A stretch of DNA of 64,000 bases from Sneathiella chinensis (lineage in GTDB: Bacteria; Pseudomonadota; Alphaproteobacteria; Sneathiellales; Sneathiellaceae). Positions 25,398-34,096 of this stretch are shown here, piece after piece; position 1 is the stretch's first letter, and each line of letters begins with the position of its first letter. A model generated the notes under the pieces. It saw only the letters and a program-made list of their open reading frames with translations, searched no databases and was not told the origin of the DNA. The stretch covers positions 806,001 through 870,000 of the forward strand of contig NZ_VNWN01000002.1 of the NCBI RefSeq assembly GCF_012720115.1. The letters run 5' to 3'. Both the position numbers and the translations under genes were made by a program.

Positions 25398-26933
25398 GTG
25401 AGCCAGTCAGAGATTGTTTTGCGGGTAGAGGGGGTGACCAAGCGTTTTGGAACCCTGACCGCCAATTCATCCATCAGTTTCTCCCTTGAAAAGGGAAAGG
25501 TTCTCTCGCTTTTGGGCGAGAACGGAGCCGGTAAAACCACATTGATGAACATTATCTTTGGCCATTACACAGCGGATGAAGGCCATGTGGAGGTGTTCGG
25601 AAAGCGCCTTGAGGCCGGTAATCCGGCAGAGGCCATTGCACTGGGCGTGGGTATGGTTCACCAGCATTTCACGCTGGCGGACAACCTGACGGTTCTGGAC
25701 AATGTGATCCTTGGAACGGAAAGCCTGTGGCGGGTCCGTCAGGCGCGAGCTGCCGCTCGTCAGAAATTACAATCCCTGTCGCAGGAGTTTGGGCTGGAGG
25801 TCAATCCGGATGCCCTTGTTTCGGCGCTGACCGTTGGGGAAAAACAACGGGTCGAAATTCTGAAGGCCCTGTATCGTGGGGCACGGGTGCTTATTCTGGA
25901 TGAACCCACGGCGGTTCTGACGCCGCAGGAAACAGACCAGCTTTTTGCCACCCTAAAGGATATGATCGCCCGGGGACTGTCCGTGATTTTCATTTCGCAC
26001 AAGCTGGGCGAAGTGATGCAGATCGCGGATCGGATCGCGGTTTTGCGGCACGGACAACTGGTTGCAGAATTCCCGGTGGCCGAAGCCTCACGTGAAATCA
26101 TTGCGGAAAAAATGGTCGGGGAGACCATTCCCCAGCCGAAAAGAACAGAAATGGAACCCGGCGAGCCGGTCCTGCAGATCGCAGAGGCCAGTGCCCGGGA
26201 CGAACAGGGACAGGCGGTCCTGAAAAAGGTGTCGCTGACCCTGCGAAGCAAACAGATCATTGGCATGGCCGGGGTTTCCGGCAACGGCCAGAAGGCCCTG
26301 TCGGACCTGATCTCCGGCTTGTTGCCCCCGACCGAGGGGCAGGTTGCGGTGAAGGGGGAGGCCGTCCGTGTCTTTGACCCCCGGAGCATGGTTGCAAAAG
26401 GCGTCGGGCGTGTGCCGGAAGACCGCCACCTGCAGGGTGTGGTCGGGGATTTCACGGTGTCGGAAAACCTGATCCTTGAGGATTATACCAACCCCAGATT
26501 TTCCCGGCGCGGCTGGATGCGGGCAGGCGAGATTGCCGCCCATGCCCGGAAAATGATCAAGGCGTTTGATATTCGCGGCGGCGGACCGGAGACCATTGTC
26601 CGGGGCCTGTCCGGCGGGAACATGCAAAAGGTCATTCTGGCCCGGGTTCTGGAAAACAACCCGGATATCATTCTGGCCAACCAACCGACCCGCGGACTGG
26701 ATGTGGGGGCGGCCACCTTTGTGCATGAACAGCTTTTCAAGGCGAAAGAGAGAGGCGCGGGTGTGTTGCTGATTTCAGAGGATCTGGAAGAATTGCTGGC
26801 GGTTTCCGATCAGGTGGTTGTCATGTATCACGGGCAGGTCAGTGCGCCCATGCCGGTTGAGGATGTCACGTTGCAGCAACTGGGACTGTTGATGAGCGGC
26901 GAAACCTTCACGGCAGCCGGGACGGAGATGTAA
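25398..26933 (+). CDS. ABC transporter ATP-binding protein, two tandem domains
   Basis: A 511-residue protein with two ABC domains, as in sugar/nucleoside importers. The first has Walker A GENGAGKTT (40-48), a variant signature LTVGEKQRVE and Walker B ILILDEPTAVLTP-like. The second domain has a degenerate Walker A (GVSGNGQKAL), a good signature LSGGNMQK and Walker B IILANQPTRGLD. Asymmetric sites are usual in this subfamily. It starts with GTG at 25398 and is 1 nt from the first permease gene. It energises import with the two permeases and the BMP protein. Confidence 0.92.
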   Translation: MSQSEIVLRVEGVTKRFGTLTANSSISFSLEKGKVLSLLGENGAGKTTLMNIIFGHYTADEGHVEVFGKRLEAGNPAEAIALGVGMVHQHFTLADNLTVLDNVILGTESLWRVRQARAAARQKLQSLSQEFGLEVNPDALVSALTVGEKQRVEILKALYRGARVLILDEPTAVLTPQETDQLFATLKDMIARGLSVIFISHKLGEVMQIADRIAVLRHGQLVAEFPVAEASREIIAEKMVGETIPQPKRTEMEPGEPVLQIAEASARDEQGQAVLKKVSLTLRSKQIIGMAGVSGNGQKALSDLISGLLPPTEGQVAVKGEAVRVFDPRSMVAKGVGRVPEDRHLQGVVGDFTVSENLILEDYTNPRFSRRGWMRAGEIAAHARKMIKAFDIRGGGPETIVRGLSGGNMQKVILARVLENNPDIILANQPTRGLDVGAATFVHEQLFKAKERGAGVLLISEDLEELLAVSDQVVVMYHGQVSAPMPVEDVTLQQLGLLMSGETFTAAGTEM

Positions 26934-26934
26934 C

Positions 26935-27984
26935 ATGATTTTGGAGCCAAGAACCAATACCCCCCTCTGGATGACCATTTCAGCGCCGGTTCTGGCGGTT
27001 GTTGTGGTGCTGATCCTGAGCGGCGGACTGATTGCGTGGGCCGGGGCGCCGCTGCTGGAATCTTATGTGGCGCTGGTCAAGGGGGCGTTTGGCTCCCGTT
27101 TCGCCATTTCGGAAACCCTTGTCCGGGCCACCCCGCTGATCCTGACGGGACTGGCGGCGGCGGTGGCCTTCCGGGCCAAGTTATGGAATATCGGCGGCGA
27201 GGGACAGCTTTACATGGGGGCGTTGGCCGCCACCTATTTCGGCACTGGTCTGGTGTCGCTTCCCATGCCCCTGATGATCCCGTTCCTGTTTCTGGTCGGG
27301 GCCATTGCCGGGGGCGTGTTGCTGCTGGTTCCGGCGCTGCTGAAAACCCGCCTCAAGGTGGATGAGGTGGTGACGACCCTGTTGCTGAACTTCATCATTC
27401 TGCTGCTGGCGAACTATCTGCTGTTTGGTCCGTGGAAAGACCCCATGTCCATGGGATGGCCACAAGGGGCCCCGATTATTGATGAAGGGGTCTTGCCCAA
27501 TCTGGTGGCCAAGACCCGGCTGCATGGGGGGCTGATCTTTTCGCTGATCGCGGCGGTCTGTGTGTTCATCCTGATGACGAAAACCCGCTGGGGGCTGGAA
27601 ATTCGCGCTGTCGGTCATAATGTGGATGCGGCGCGCTTTGCCGGTATTCCCATCAATAAAACCGTTATTCGAACCGCCCTGATTTCCGGGGGGCTTGCCG
27701 CCTGCGCCGGGGTGACTGAAGTGGCCGGAACCAAGGGGTACCTGACCCTCGATATTTCGCCGGGGTTTGGGTATACGGGCATTGCCGTTGCCATGCTGGC
27801 AGGCTTGAACCCGCTGGGTGTTATTGTGGCGGCCCTGTTTATTGCCGGCATCTATAACGGCGCGGACAGCATGAGCCGCACCATGGATGTTTCAAATTAT
27901 ATCGCTGACGTGATCACGGCGGCATCGCTTCTGATGGTGATGCTGGCGGTGATGTTGACCCGTATGCGTATTCGCTGGCGATAG
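26935..27984 (+). CDS. ABC transporter permease (first)
   Basis: A 349-residue integral membrane permease of the BPD_transp_2 family, with about eight to ten hydrophobic helices. The conserved segment LWNIGGEGQLYMGALAATYFG is at about residues 82-102, and RAVGHNVDAARFAGIPINKTVIRTALISGGLAACAGVTEVAG forms the coupling region. It pairs with the second permease to form the heterodimeric channel. The start codon is 1 nt from the ATPase stop. Confidence 0.92.
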   Translation: MILEPRTNTPLWMTISAPVLAVVVVLILSGGLIAWAGAPLLESYVALVKGAFGSRFAISETLVRATPLILTGLAAAVAFRAKLWNIGGEGQLYMGALAATYFGTGLVSLPMPLMIPFLFLVGAIAGGVLLLVPALLKTRLKVDEVVTTLLLNFIILLLANYLLFGPWKDPMSMGWPQGAPIIDEGVLPNLVAKTRLHGGLIFSLIAAVCVFILMTKTRWGLEIRAVGHNVDAARFAGIPINKTVIRTALISGGLAACAGVTEVAGTKGYLTLDISPGFGYTGIAVAMLAGLNPLGVIVAALFIAGIYNGADSMSRTMDVSNYIADVITAASLLMVMLAVMLTRMRIRWR

Positions 27985-27994
27985 GAGACCGAAG

Positions 27995-28936
27995 ATGGAT
28001 TTACTGGATATGTTCCTGAATGTCGGCTTCTGGGCCGCAACCGTGAGGATGGCGACGCCCCTCATTTTTGGAACACTGGGCGAATTGATCTGCGAGCGGG
28101 CCGGGGTTCTGAACCTCGGGATTGAGGGGATCATGACCACAGGCGCCATGGTGGCGTGGATGTGGGTCTATCAGGGTGGTGACCTGTGGACGGCGGTGCT
28201 GGTCGCGGCCGCCTTTGGGATGTTGTTTGGCTATCTGCACAGCATGTTCTCGGTCTATATGGGGCTGTCCCAGCATGTGACCGGCATCGGGATTACGCTG
28301 CTTGCCACATCGCTGAGTTATTTCTCTTTCCGCATGTTGCTGCCGGGGGTAACAACACCGCCGAAGATCGAACCGTTTGAACTGGAACCCATTCCGTTCC
28401 TGTCGGACATTCCGGTTCTGGGCGAGGCCCTGTTCACCCAGTCGCCCCTGACCTATCTGGCCTTTGTGCTGGTGATTGTGGTGGCCTATGTGCTGTACAA
28501 GACCCCTGTCGGGCTGGCGGTTCGCATGGTTGGGGAAAACCCCATGGCCGTCGAGGTGCAGGGCATTGATGTTTACCGCGTCAGAACGGCTGCCGTTACC
28601 GTGGGCAGTGGTTTCATGGCCGTTGGCGGGGCGTTTTTGACGATTTCGGTCTTTGATGCGTTCTATTTCGACATGATCAACGGGCGCGGCTGGATTTGTG
28701 TGGCGCTGGTGATCTTTGCCTCATGGAAGCCGGGAAAGGCGCTGTTGGGTGCCGTCTTGTTTGCTGCGTTCGATGCCATCCAGATCCGGGTGCAGCAGTC
28801 CAGTGCGTCCTTCATTCCCTACCAGTTCTATCTGATGATGCCCTATCTGTTCAGTATTCTGGCGCTGATCATCATGTCCAGAAAGGCGGCCTATCCCAAG
28901 GCGCTTCTGGTTCCGTTCCGCCGCGGACAAAGATAA
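27995..28936 (+). CDS. ABC transporter permease (second)
   Basis: A 313-residue BPD_transp_2 permease. The region FGTLGELICERAGVLNLGIEGIMTTGAMVAWM (about 26-57) is the family hallmark. VRMVGENPMAVEVQGIDVYRVRTAAVTVGSGFMAVGGAFL is the cytoplasmic coupling loop. It lies 10 nt after the first permease, with AGGAGACC upstream of its ATG. Together with the ATPase and BMP protein it completes a nucleoside/nucleobase importer. Confidence 0.92.
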   Translation: MDLLDMFLNVGFWAATVRMATPLIFGTLGELICERAGVLNLGIEGIMTTGAMVAWMWVYQGGDLWTAVLVAAAFGMLFGYLHSMFSVYMGLSQHVTGIGITLLATSLSYFSFRMLLPGVTTPPKIEPFELEPIPFLSDIPVLGEALFTQSPLTYLAFVLVIVVAYVLYKTPVGLAVRMVGENPMAVEVQGIDVYRVRTAAVTVGSGFMAVGGAFLTISVFDAFYFDMINGRGWICVALVIFASWKPGKALLGAVLFAAFDAIQIRVQQSSASFIPYQFYLMMPYLFSILALIIMSRKAAYPKALLVPFRRGQR

Positions 28937-28948
28937 AGGAAAGACACC

Positions 28949-30232
28949 ATGCTTGATCTGATTGTACGCAACGCCCGCCTTGCGGGCCAGACCGAGACCT
29001 TGACTGATTTTGCCGTCCGGGACGGAAAAATTGTCGAGGTTGCCCCGAAAATCGAGGGGGAAGCCCGGTCAGAATATGATGCGGGCGGATATCTGGTGAC
29101 CGCCCCGTTCGTGGATAGCCATTTCCACATGGATGCGACCCTCAGTTATGGACGGCCCCGGATCAACCAGTCCGGCACTCTGCTGGAAGGGATCCAGATC
29201 TGGGCCGAGGCCAAGCCGCTTCTTACCGCCGAGGATATCAAGGAACGGGCGCACAAGCTCTGTTACTGGGCGATTGCTCGCGGCAACCTTGCGATCCGCT
29301 CTCATGTGGATATTTGTGACGAAAGCCTTGTGGCGGTGGATGCCCTGCTGGAGGTCTCCCGCGAGATTGCGCCCTATCTGGACTTGCAACTGGTGGCCTT
29401 CCCGCAGGATGGCTTTTACCGCGACCCCAAGGCAGAAGAGTTGCTGATCCGGGCGCTGGACAAGGGTGTTCATGTGGTGGGCGGCATTCCGCATTTTGAA
29501 CGCACCATGCAGGAAGGTGCGGAGTCGGTTGCGGCCCTCTGCCGCCTTGCGGCGGACCGAGGGCTTCGGGTGGATATGCATTGTGATGAAAGCGATGACC
29601 CCCATTCCCGCCATGTGGAAAGTCTGGCCCGCGAAACAGTGCGGTTCGGCCTTGAAGGTCGGGTGACAGGATCGCATCTGACATCCATGCATTCCATGGA
29701 TAATTATTATGTGTCCAAGCTGATCCCGTTGATGGCGGAAGCGGACCTGAACGTGGTCGCCAACCCGCTGATCAACATCACCCTGCAGGGACGTCATGAC
29801 ACCTACCCCAAGCGGCGGGGCATGACCCGGGTGCGGGAATTGATGGCAGCGGGCCTGAATGTGGCGTGTGGCCATGATTGCGTCATGGACCCGTGGTATT
29901 CCCTTGGCAGTCACGACATGCTGGAGGTGGCCTCCATGGGGCTGCATGTGGGCCAGATGACCGGGCAAGACGATATGCGGGCCATGTTCCGTGCTGTGAC
30001 GGAAAATGGCGCCCGGGCGTTGGGGCTGGACGGGTACGGTCTTGCCGTCGGGTGCAATGCCGACTTTGTGGTTCTGCAGGCACGGGACGAGATCGAGGCC
30101 TTGCGTCTGCGCCCGGCCCGTCTCCGGGTTTACCGGCGCGGAAAATTGCTGTCCGAGACAGCCCCGCAAACGGCTATGGTTACGCTGGATGACAAGGTTG
30201 TGCCTGTGGACTTCATGTTCTCCGGGGCATAA
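28949..30232 (+). CDS. codA: Cytosine deaminase (amidohydrolase)
   Basis: A 427-residue amidohydrolase closely resembling Escherichia coli CodA in its key segments. Metal ligands fit at His58 and His60 (DSHFHMD), His211 (MHCDESDD, with catalytic Glu214), His243 (GSHLTSMHS) and Asp310 (GHD). The blocks NQSGTLLEGI, LQLVAFPQDG and DTYPKRRG match family positions. It converts cytosine to uracil and ammonia in the cytoplasm. It is last in the BMP importer operon, so import is followed by deamination. The 3' end overlaps the opposite kinase gene by 20 nt. A related substrate such as isocytosine or methylcytosine is possible. Confidence 0.88.
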   Translation: MLDLIVRNARLAGQTETLTDFAVRDGKIVEVAPKIEGEARSEYDAGGYLVTAPFVDSHFHMDATLSYGRPRINQSGTLLEGIQIWAEAKPLLTAEDIKERAHKLCYWAIARGNLAIRSHVDICDESLVAVDALLEVSREIAPYLDLQLVAFPQDGFYRDPKAEELLIRALDKGVHVVGGIPHFERTMQEGAESVAALCRLAADRGLRVDMHCDESDDPHSRHVESLARETVRFGLEGRVTGSHLTSMHSMDNYYVSKLIPLMAEADLNVVANPLINITLQGRHDTYPKRRGMTRVRELMAAGLNVACGHDCVMDPWYSLGSHDMLEVASMGLHVGQMTGQDDMRAMFRAVTENGARALGLDGYGLAVGCNADFVVLQARDEIEALRLRPARLRVYRRGKLLSETAPQTAMVTLDDKVVPVDFMFSGA

Positions 30233-32309
30233 GGGTTGCTTTGCTCAGGGTTTCCAGAATCTTGTCGGAAAGGTCGTTCTTTCTGAACGGTTTTTGCAGG
30301 ACTGTGGCATCTGCGTCCAGTGTGGCATGGTTTTCAAGGACATCCCTCGGATACCCTGAAATATAGAGGACCGGCAGGTCCGGATCCTGTTTGCGGGCGG
30401 CGGAGGCAATGTCTTCGCCGTTCATGTCGCCCTCCAGAATGAAATCCGTGATCAACAGGTTGATGCCGGTTGTTGCCGACAGGATGGCAAGGGCCGTTTC
30501 ACCGCTTGCGGCTTCCAGAACCGTGTAATTCATGCTGCGCAGCATGGCCAGCGTCAGGACCCGGATATCCGGGTTGTCCTCGACCAGAAGGATTGTTTGC
30601 TGAGGGTGCAGGCGCGGCGAGGGCAGGGGGGCTTTTTCCGCGGCCTCCTGATCGGCTCCCTGACGGGGCAGGTAGAGGCGGACGACGGTTCCGTGCCCGA
30701 TTTCGCTATAGATTGACACATGGCCGCTGGACTGCTTGGCGAAACCAAAGACCATGCTGAGACCCATCCCCGACTTCTGCCCGAAATCCTCTGTGGTGAA
30801 GAAGGGGTCGAAGACATGATCTATATCCGCATCGGCGATCCCCTCGCCGGTGTCCGTGACCGTGATCAGGATATAGTCACCGGCTGTCAAATCCGGTTCA
30901 CCTGCCGCATAATCATCGTCCAGTGTCACGTTGCCGGTGGTGATGGTCAGAGTGCCGCCGCCGGGCATGGAATCCTTTGCATTCAGACACAGGTTCAGCA
31001 GGACGCTTTCAAGACGGACCGGGTCCACCCGGCACGGACCTGTGTCGGCCTCACATTTCAGGACCAGTGAAATGGCCGGCCCCAACTGGCTTTGCAGGAT
31101 GCTGGCCAAATCCCTGATTTCCCGGTTCGTATCAATCAGCTTGGGCATCATCGGCTGATTGCGGGAATAGGCCAGCAGTTTCTGGGTCAGTTGTCCGCCC
31201 CGCTGTGATGCGCTCAGAACCTTATCGAGCATGCGCAGGGTTTGGGCATCCTCATCTCTGTATTTCTCTTCCAGAAGTTCTGTATGCCCCGAAATGACCG
31301 CAAGGATATTGTTGAAGTCATGGGCGATCCCGCCGGTCAGGCGCCCCAGAACCTGAAGGCGTTGATGGCGTTGCAACTGGGCCTCCAGCTTTCGCTTCTC
31401 GCCGATCTCGATGATGCTGCTCTGTACAAAGGTCACACCGTTCAGTTCATAGGCAATGAAGCGAACCTCGCAGAGAAATTTTTTACCGTCCTTGCAAAGG
31501 AATTCCCATTCAAAGACCGGAATATCCCCGGACAGGGCCTGACGCATGTATTTTCTGAATAGGGTGCTGGACTTTGTCGCCCCCTTCTGGAATTCGGGGC
31601 TTAGATTGGTCAGGTCAATGGTCAGGAAGTCGTCATGGGTGTATCCAAAAAGATCAACCGCACTTTTATTGGCGGTCATGACGGTTTTCAGGCTGCTGTT
31701 CCAGAGAACAATGGCTTCCGGTGCATTTTCCACCACAAGTCGGTGGCGCTCCTCGCTTTCCCGCAACTGTCTTTGGACCTCGATGTGGTTTGTAATATCC
31801 ATCAGGGCCGAGACAGCCACGCTATATCCGTCAATTTCCATCAACTGAATAAAAAGGACGGTGTCGAACATCTGGTGTTCGTTGATCTGAAAGCGGATGG
31901 TCTTGTTGAAGGCGTAGCCATTTGCCAGAACCTCAACCATCAGGCTGTCATGCTCAAACTGGCTTTTATAGAAGGTATGGGAATTCAGCCCGATAAGGTC
32001 TTCCGGCTTGATCTGGATGCCCCGGCACAAAATATCGTTGGCAAACAGGACCTCGCCCCCAGGGTGCCCTGTCACCAGAATGGGGAACGGGCAAATCTGC
32101 AGCAGGTTGAAGGCATTTTCCAAAGTAAGTCGGTGTAGGGCATGTCCGGTCACATGCGGCGCCCTGTCCAGCCTGCCTTGCAGGCGCACCAGTTCAAGTT
32201 CCCTTTCAAGGTCCCGATTGTTCTTTTTTAAGGTGGCGATTTCCTGCTGTAGCGCTTCGATCTGATTGTCGGGGGAGGGGGTTGGATTCTGGTCCGGCGT
32301 CTTCTTCAA
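30213..32309 (-). CDS. PAS hybrid histidine kinase with C-terminal receiver
   Basis: A 698-residue cytoplasmic kinase without membrane segments. A short coiled coil (about 15-45, QIEALQQEIATLKKNNRDLE) precedes two PAS modules (about 65-180 and 190-310). The HisKA box LGRLTGGIAHDFNNIL carries His330, followed by the HATPase domain (NLCLNAKDSMPGG, GMGLSMVFGFAKQ). The receiver has Asp622 in LLITDFILEGDMNG. It resembles the kinase at 8499-11270 in architecture. Its 3' end overlaps codA tail-to-tail by 20 nt. It has no regulator partner nearby, and its signal is unknown. Confidence 0.9.
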   Translation of the reverse strand: MKKTPDQNPTPSPDNQIEALQQEIATLKKNNRDLERELELVRLQGRLDRAPHVTGHALHRLTLENAFNLLQICPFPILVTGHPGGEVLFANDILCRGIQIKPEDLIGLNSHTFYKSQFEHDSLMVEVLANGYAFNKTIRFQINEHQMFDTVLFIQLMEIDGYSVAVSALMDITNHIEVQRQLRESEERHRLVVENAPEAIVLWNSSLKTVMTANKSAVDLFGYTHDDFLTIDLTNLSPEFQKGATKSSTLFRKYMRQALSGDIPVFEWEFLCKDGKKFLCEVRFIAYELNGVTFVQSSIIEIGEKRKLEAQLQRHQRLQVLGRLTGGIAHDFNNILAVISGHTELLEEKYRDEDAQTLRMLDKVLSASQRGGQLTQKLLAYSRNQPMMPKLIDTNREIRDLASILQSQLGPAISLVLKCEADTGPCRVDPVRLESVLLNLCLNAKDSMPGGGTLTITTGNVTLDDDYAAGEPDLTAGDYILITVTDTGEGIADADIDHVFDPFFTTEDFGQKSGMGLSMVFGFAKQSSGHVSIYSEIGHGTVVRLYLPRQGADQEAAEKAPLPSPRLHPQQTILLVEDNPDIRVLTLAMLRSMNYTVLEAASGETALAILSATTGINLLITDFILEGDMNGEDIASAARKQDPDLPVLYISGYPRDVLENHATLDADATVLQKPFRKNDLSDKILETLSKATLMPRRT

Positions 32310-32479
32310 GGGGTAATCCTGATCACGAGGGTAATATGGCGTCTTTCATATCCCAAAAGATATTAAACTAAAACTAAAGTCAGTAAAAAATGACGATCAG
32401 GGCAGGATGAATAGAATATTTTACTTTTCTGAATTTGAATCACATTATGCAAGGGGGAGAAACAACAAAAAACGGAACC

Positions 32480-34096
32480 ATGTCGAACGGAAAATACGAT
32501 GTGATTGTCGTGGGAGGCGGCATCGCCGGGATCGCAACCGCGCTGGAACTGGTTGAGAAGGGGCGCAAGGTCCTGCTGATCGACCGGGATGAGGAAAAGA
32601 ATTTCGGCGGCCTTGCCAAGGAAAGTTTCGGGGGCATGTTCTTTGTGGACAGTCCGCAGCAAAGAAAAGCCAAAATCCGTGATAATGCCGATCTGGCCTA
32701 TCAGGACTGGTGCCGCTTCGCCGAATTCGGGGCGGATGATCATATCCCGCGCCAATGGGCTCGTACCTATATTGAACGCAGTGTCCCCGATATCCTTGAG
32801 AAGGTTACGGCGCGCGGAGTGTCGTTTATGCCCGTCGTCAACTGGGTGGAGCGGGGCCAGTATCAGCCCGGAAACTCCGTGCCGCGGTTTCACATGGTCT
32901 GGGGAACGGGGCACAGGCTTGCTGTCACGTATCGGGATGCCTTGAACGCCTGTCGTGCCACAGGGCTGATAACGCTTCTGTTCCGGGCCAAGGTCACGGA
33001 TCTTGTCCGGGAAGGCGGCGCGGTAACCGGTGTGGCCGGTGTCTTAGAGGAAACCGGGGAGGCGTTCGAATATTGCGCCCCGATCACGGTGCTGGCGACC
33101 GGCGGCATTAACGGGAATGACGCCAAAATTAGGGAAAACTGGTCCGCCGACTGGGGAGGAGAGCCGCCCGAGACCCTGTTGAACGGATCTCATAAATATG
33201 CCGATGGCGTTCTGCATGACAGGGTTCGGGCGCTGGGCGGGCAGGTGACCCATATGGATCTGGCGTGGGATTACGCCGCCGGGGTTCATCATCCAAGGCC
33301 GCGAAAACCACGCCATGGATTGAGTCTGGTGCCGACCAAATCGTCCCTGTGGATGGATGCGCGGGGGCGGCGGTTCGGACCGGAACCACTGGTTTCCGGC
33401 TATGATACCTTTGAACTGGTGCGCCGGGTGTGTCAGCAGGACCATAAATATTCATGGGCCATCCTGAACCTGAAAATCGCGCTGAAGGAACTGGCCATTT
33501 CAGGGGCGGAGTTCAACCCCGCCATCCGAGACCGCAAACTGTTTTCCTTCCTGCGGACGATCCTGTTCGGGAACAAGCCACTGGTGACCGATATGCTGGA
33601 TCATTGCGTGGATTTTGTCACCGCGTCCTCGGTGCCGGAACTGGCCGAGAAGATGAATGCCCTTGGCGGCGGCATCCCCATTGATGCCGAGGGGATGGAG
33701 GCGGATATCCGCACTTATGATGCCCAGTTTGACAGGCCGGCTTCACTTCGAAATGACGAGCAGATCAGGCGACTGACCCACCTTCGGCAGTATCGGGGGG
33801 ACCGGGTGCGGATGTGCAAGGCGCAGAAAATACTGGACCCCAAGGCCCTGCCCCTGATTGCCATTCGCCAGTTTGTGATCAGCCGGAAAAGTCTGGGAGG
33901 GATGCAGACCGATCTGGAGGGGCAGGTTCTGAATCAGGCGGGCGCGCCGCTGGAAGGTCTTTACGCCGTTGGGGAAGCCGCCGGTTTTGGCGGCGGCGGT
34001 GTGCATGGCAAAAGGGCCCTGGAGGGAACATTTCTTGGGGGCTGTATGCTGACATCCCTGTATGCGGCAAAGTCAATTTTGAAGAAGGTAGGATGA
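32480..34096 (+). CDS. FAD-binding dehydrogenase (fumarate reductase/KstD-like flavoprotein)
   Basis: A 538-residue flavoprotein. The dinucleotide motif VVGGGIAGIATALELVEKGRKVLLIDRD is at about 10-37, followed by GGLAKESFGGMFFVDSPQQR, typical of the PRK12834-like FAD-binding dehydrogenase subfamily; the C-terminal FAD segment GLYAVGEAAGFGGGGVHGKRALEGTFLGGC matches as well. The substrate is unknown. I chose ATG 32480 because it starts at the flavin fold; in-frame ATGs upstream (from 32435) add a poor leader. The stop overlaps the ThDP enzyme gene as ATGA, so the two products probably act together. Confidence 0.82.
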   Translation: MSNGKYDVIVVGGGIAGIATALELVEKGRKVLLIDRDEEKNFGGLAKESFGGMFFVDSPQQRKAKIRDNADLAYQDWCRFAEFGADDHIPRQWARTYIERSVPDILEKVTARGVSFMPVVNWVERGQYQPGNSVPRFHMVWGTGHRLAVTYRDALNACRATGLITLLFRAKVTDLVREGGAVTGVAGVLEETGEAFEYCAPITVLATGGINGNDAKIRENWSADWGGEPPETLLNGSHKYADGVLHDRVRALGGQVTHMDLAWDYAAGVHHPRPRKPRHGLSLVPTKSSLWMDARGRRFGPEPLVSGYDTFELVRRVCQQDHKYSWAILNLKIALKELAISGAEFNPAIRDRKLFSFLRTILFGNKPLVTDMLDHCVDFVTASSVPELAEKMNALGGGIPIDAEGMEADIRTYDAQFDRPASLRNDEQIRRLTHLRQYRGDRVRMCKAQKILDPKALPLIAIRQFVISRKSLGGMQTDLEGQVLNQAGAPLEGLYAVGEAAGFGGGGVHGKRALEGTFLGGCMLTSLYAAKSILKKVG

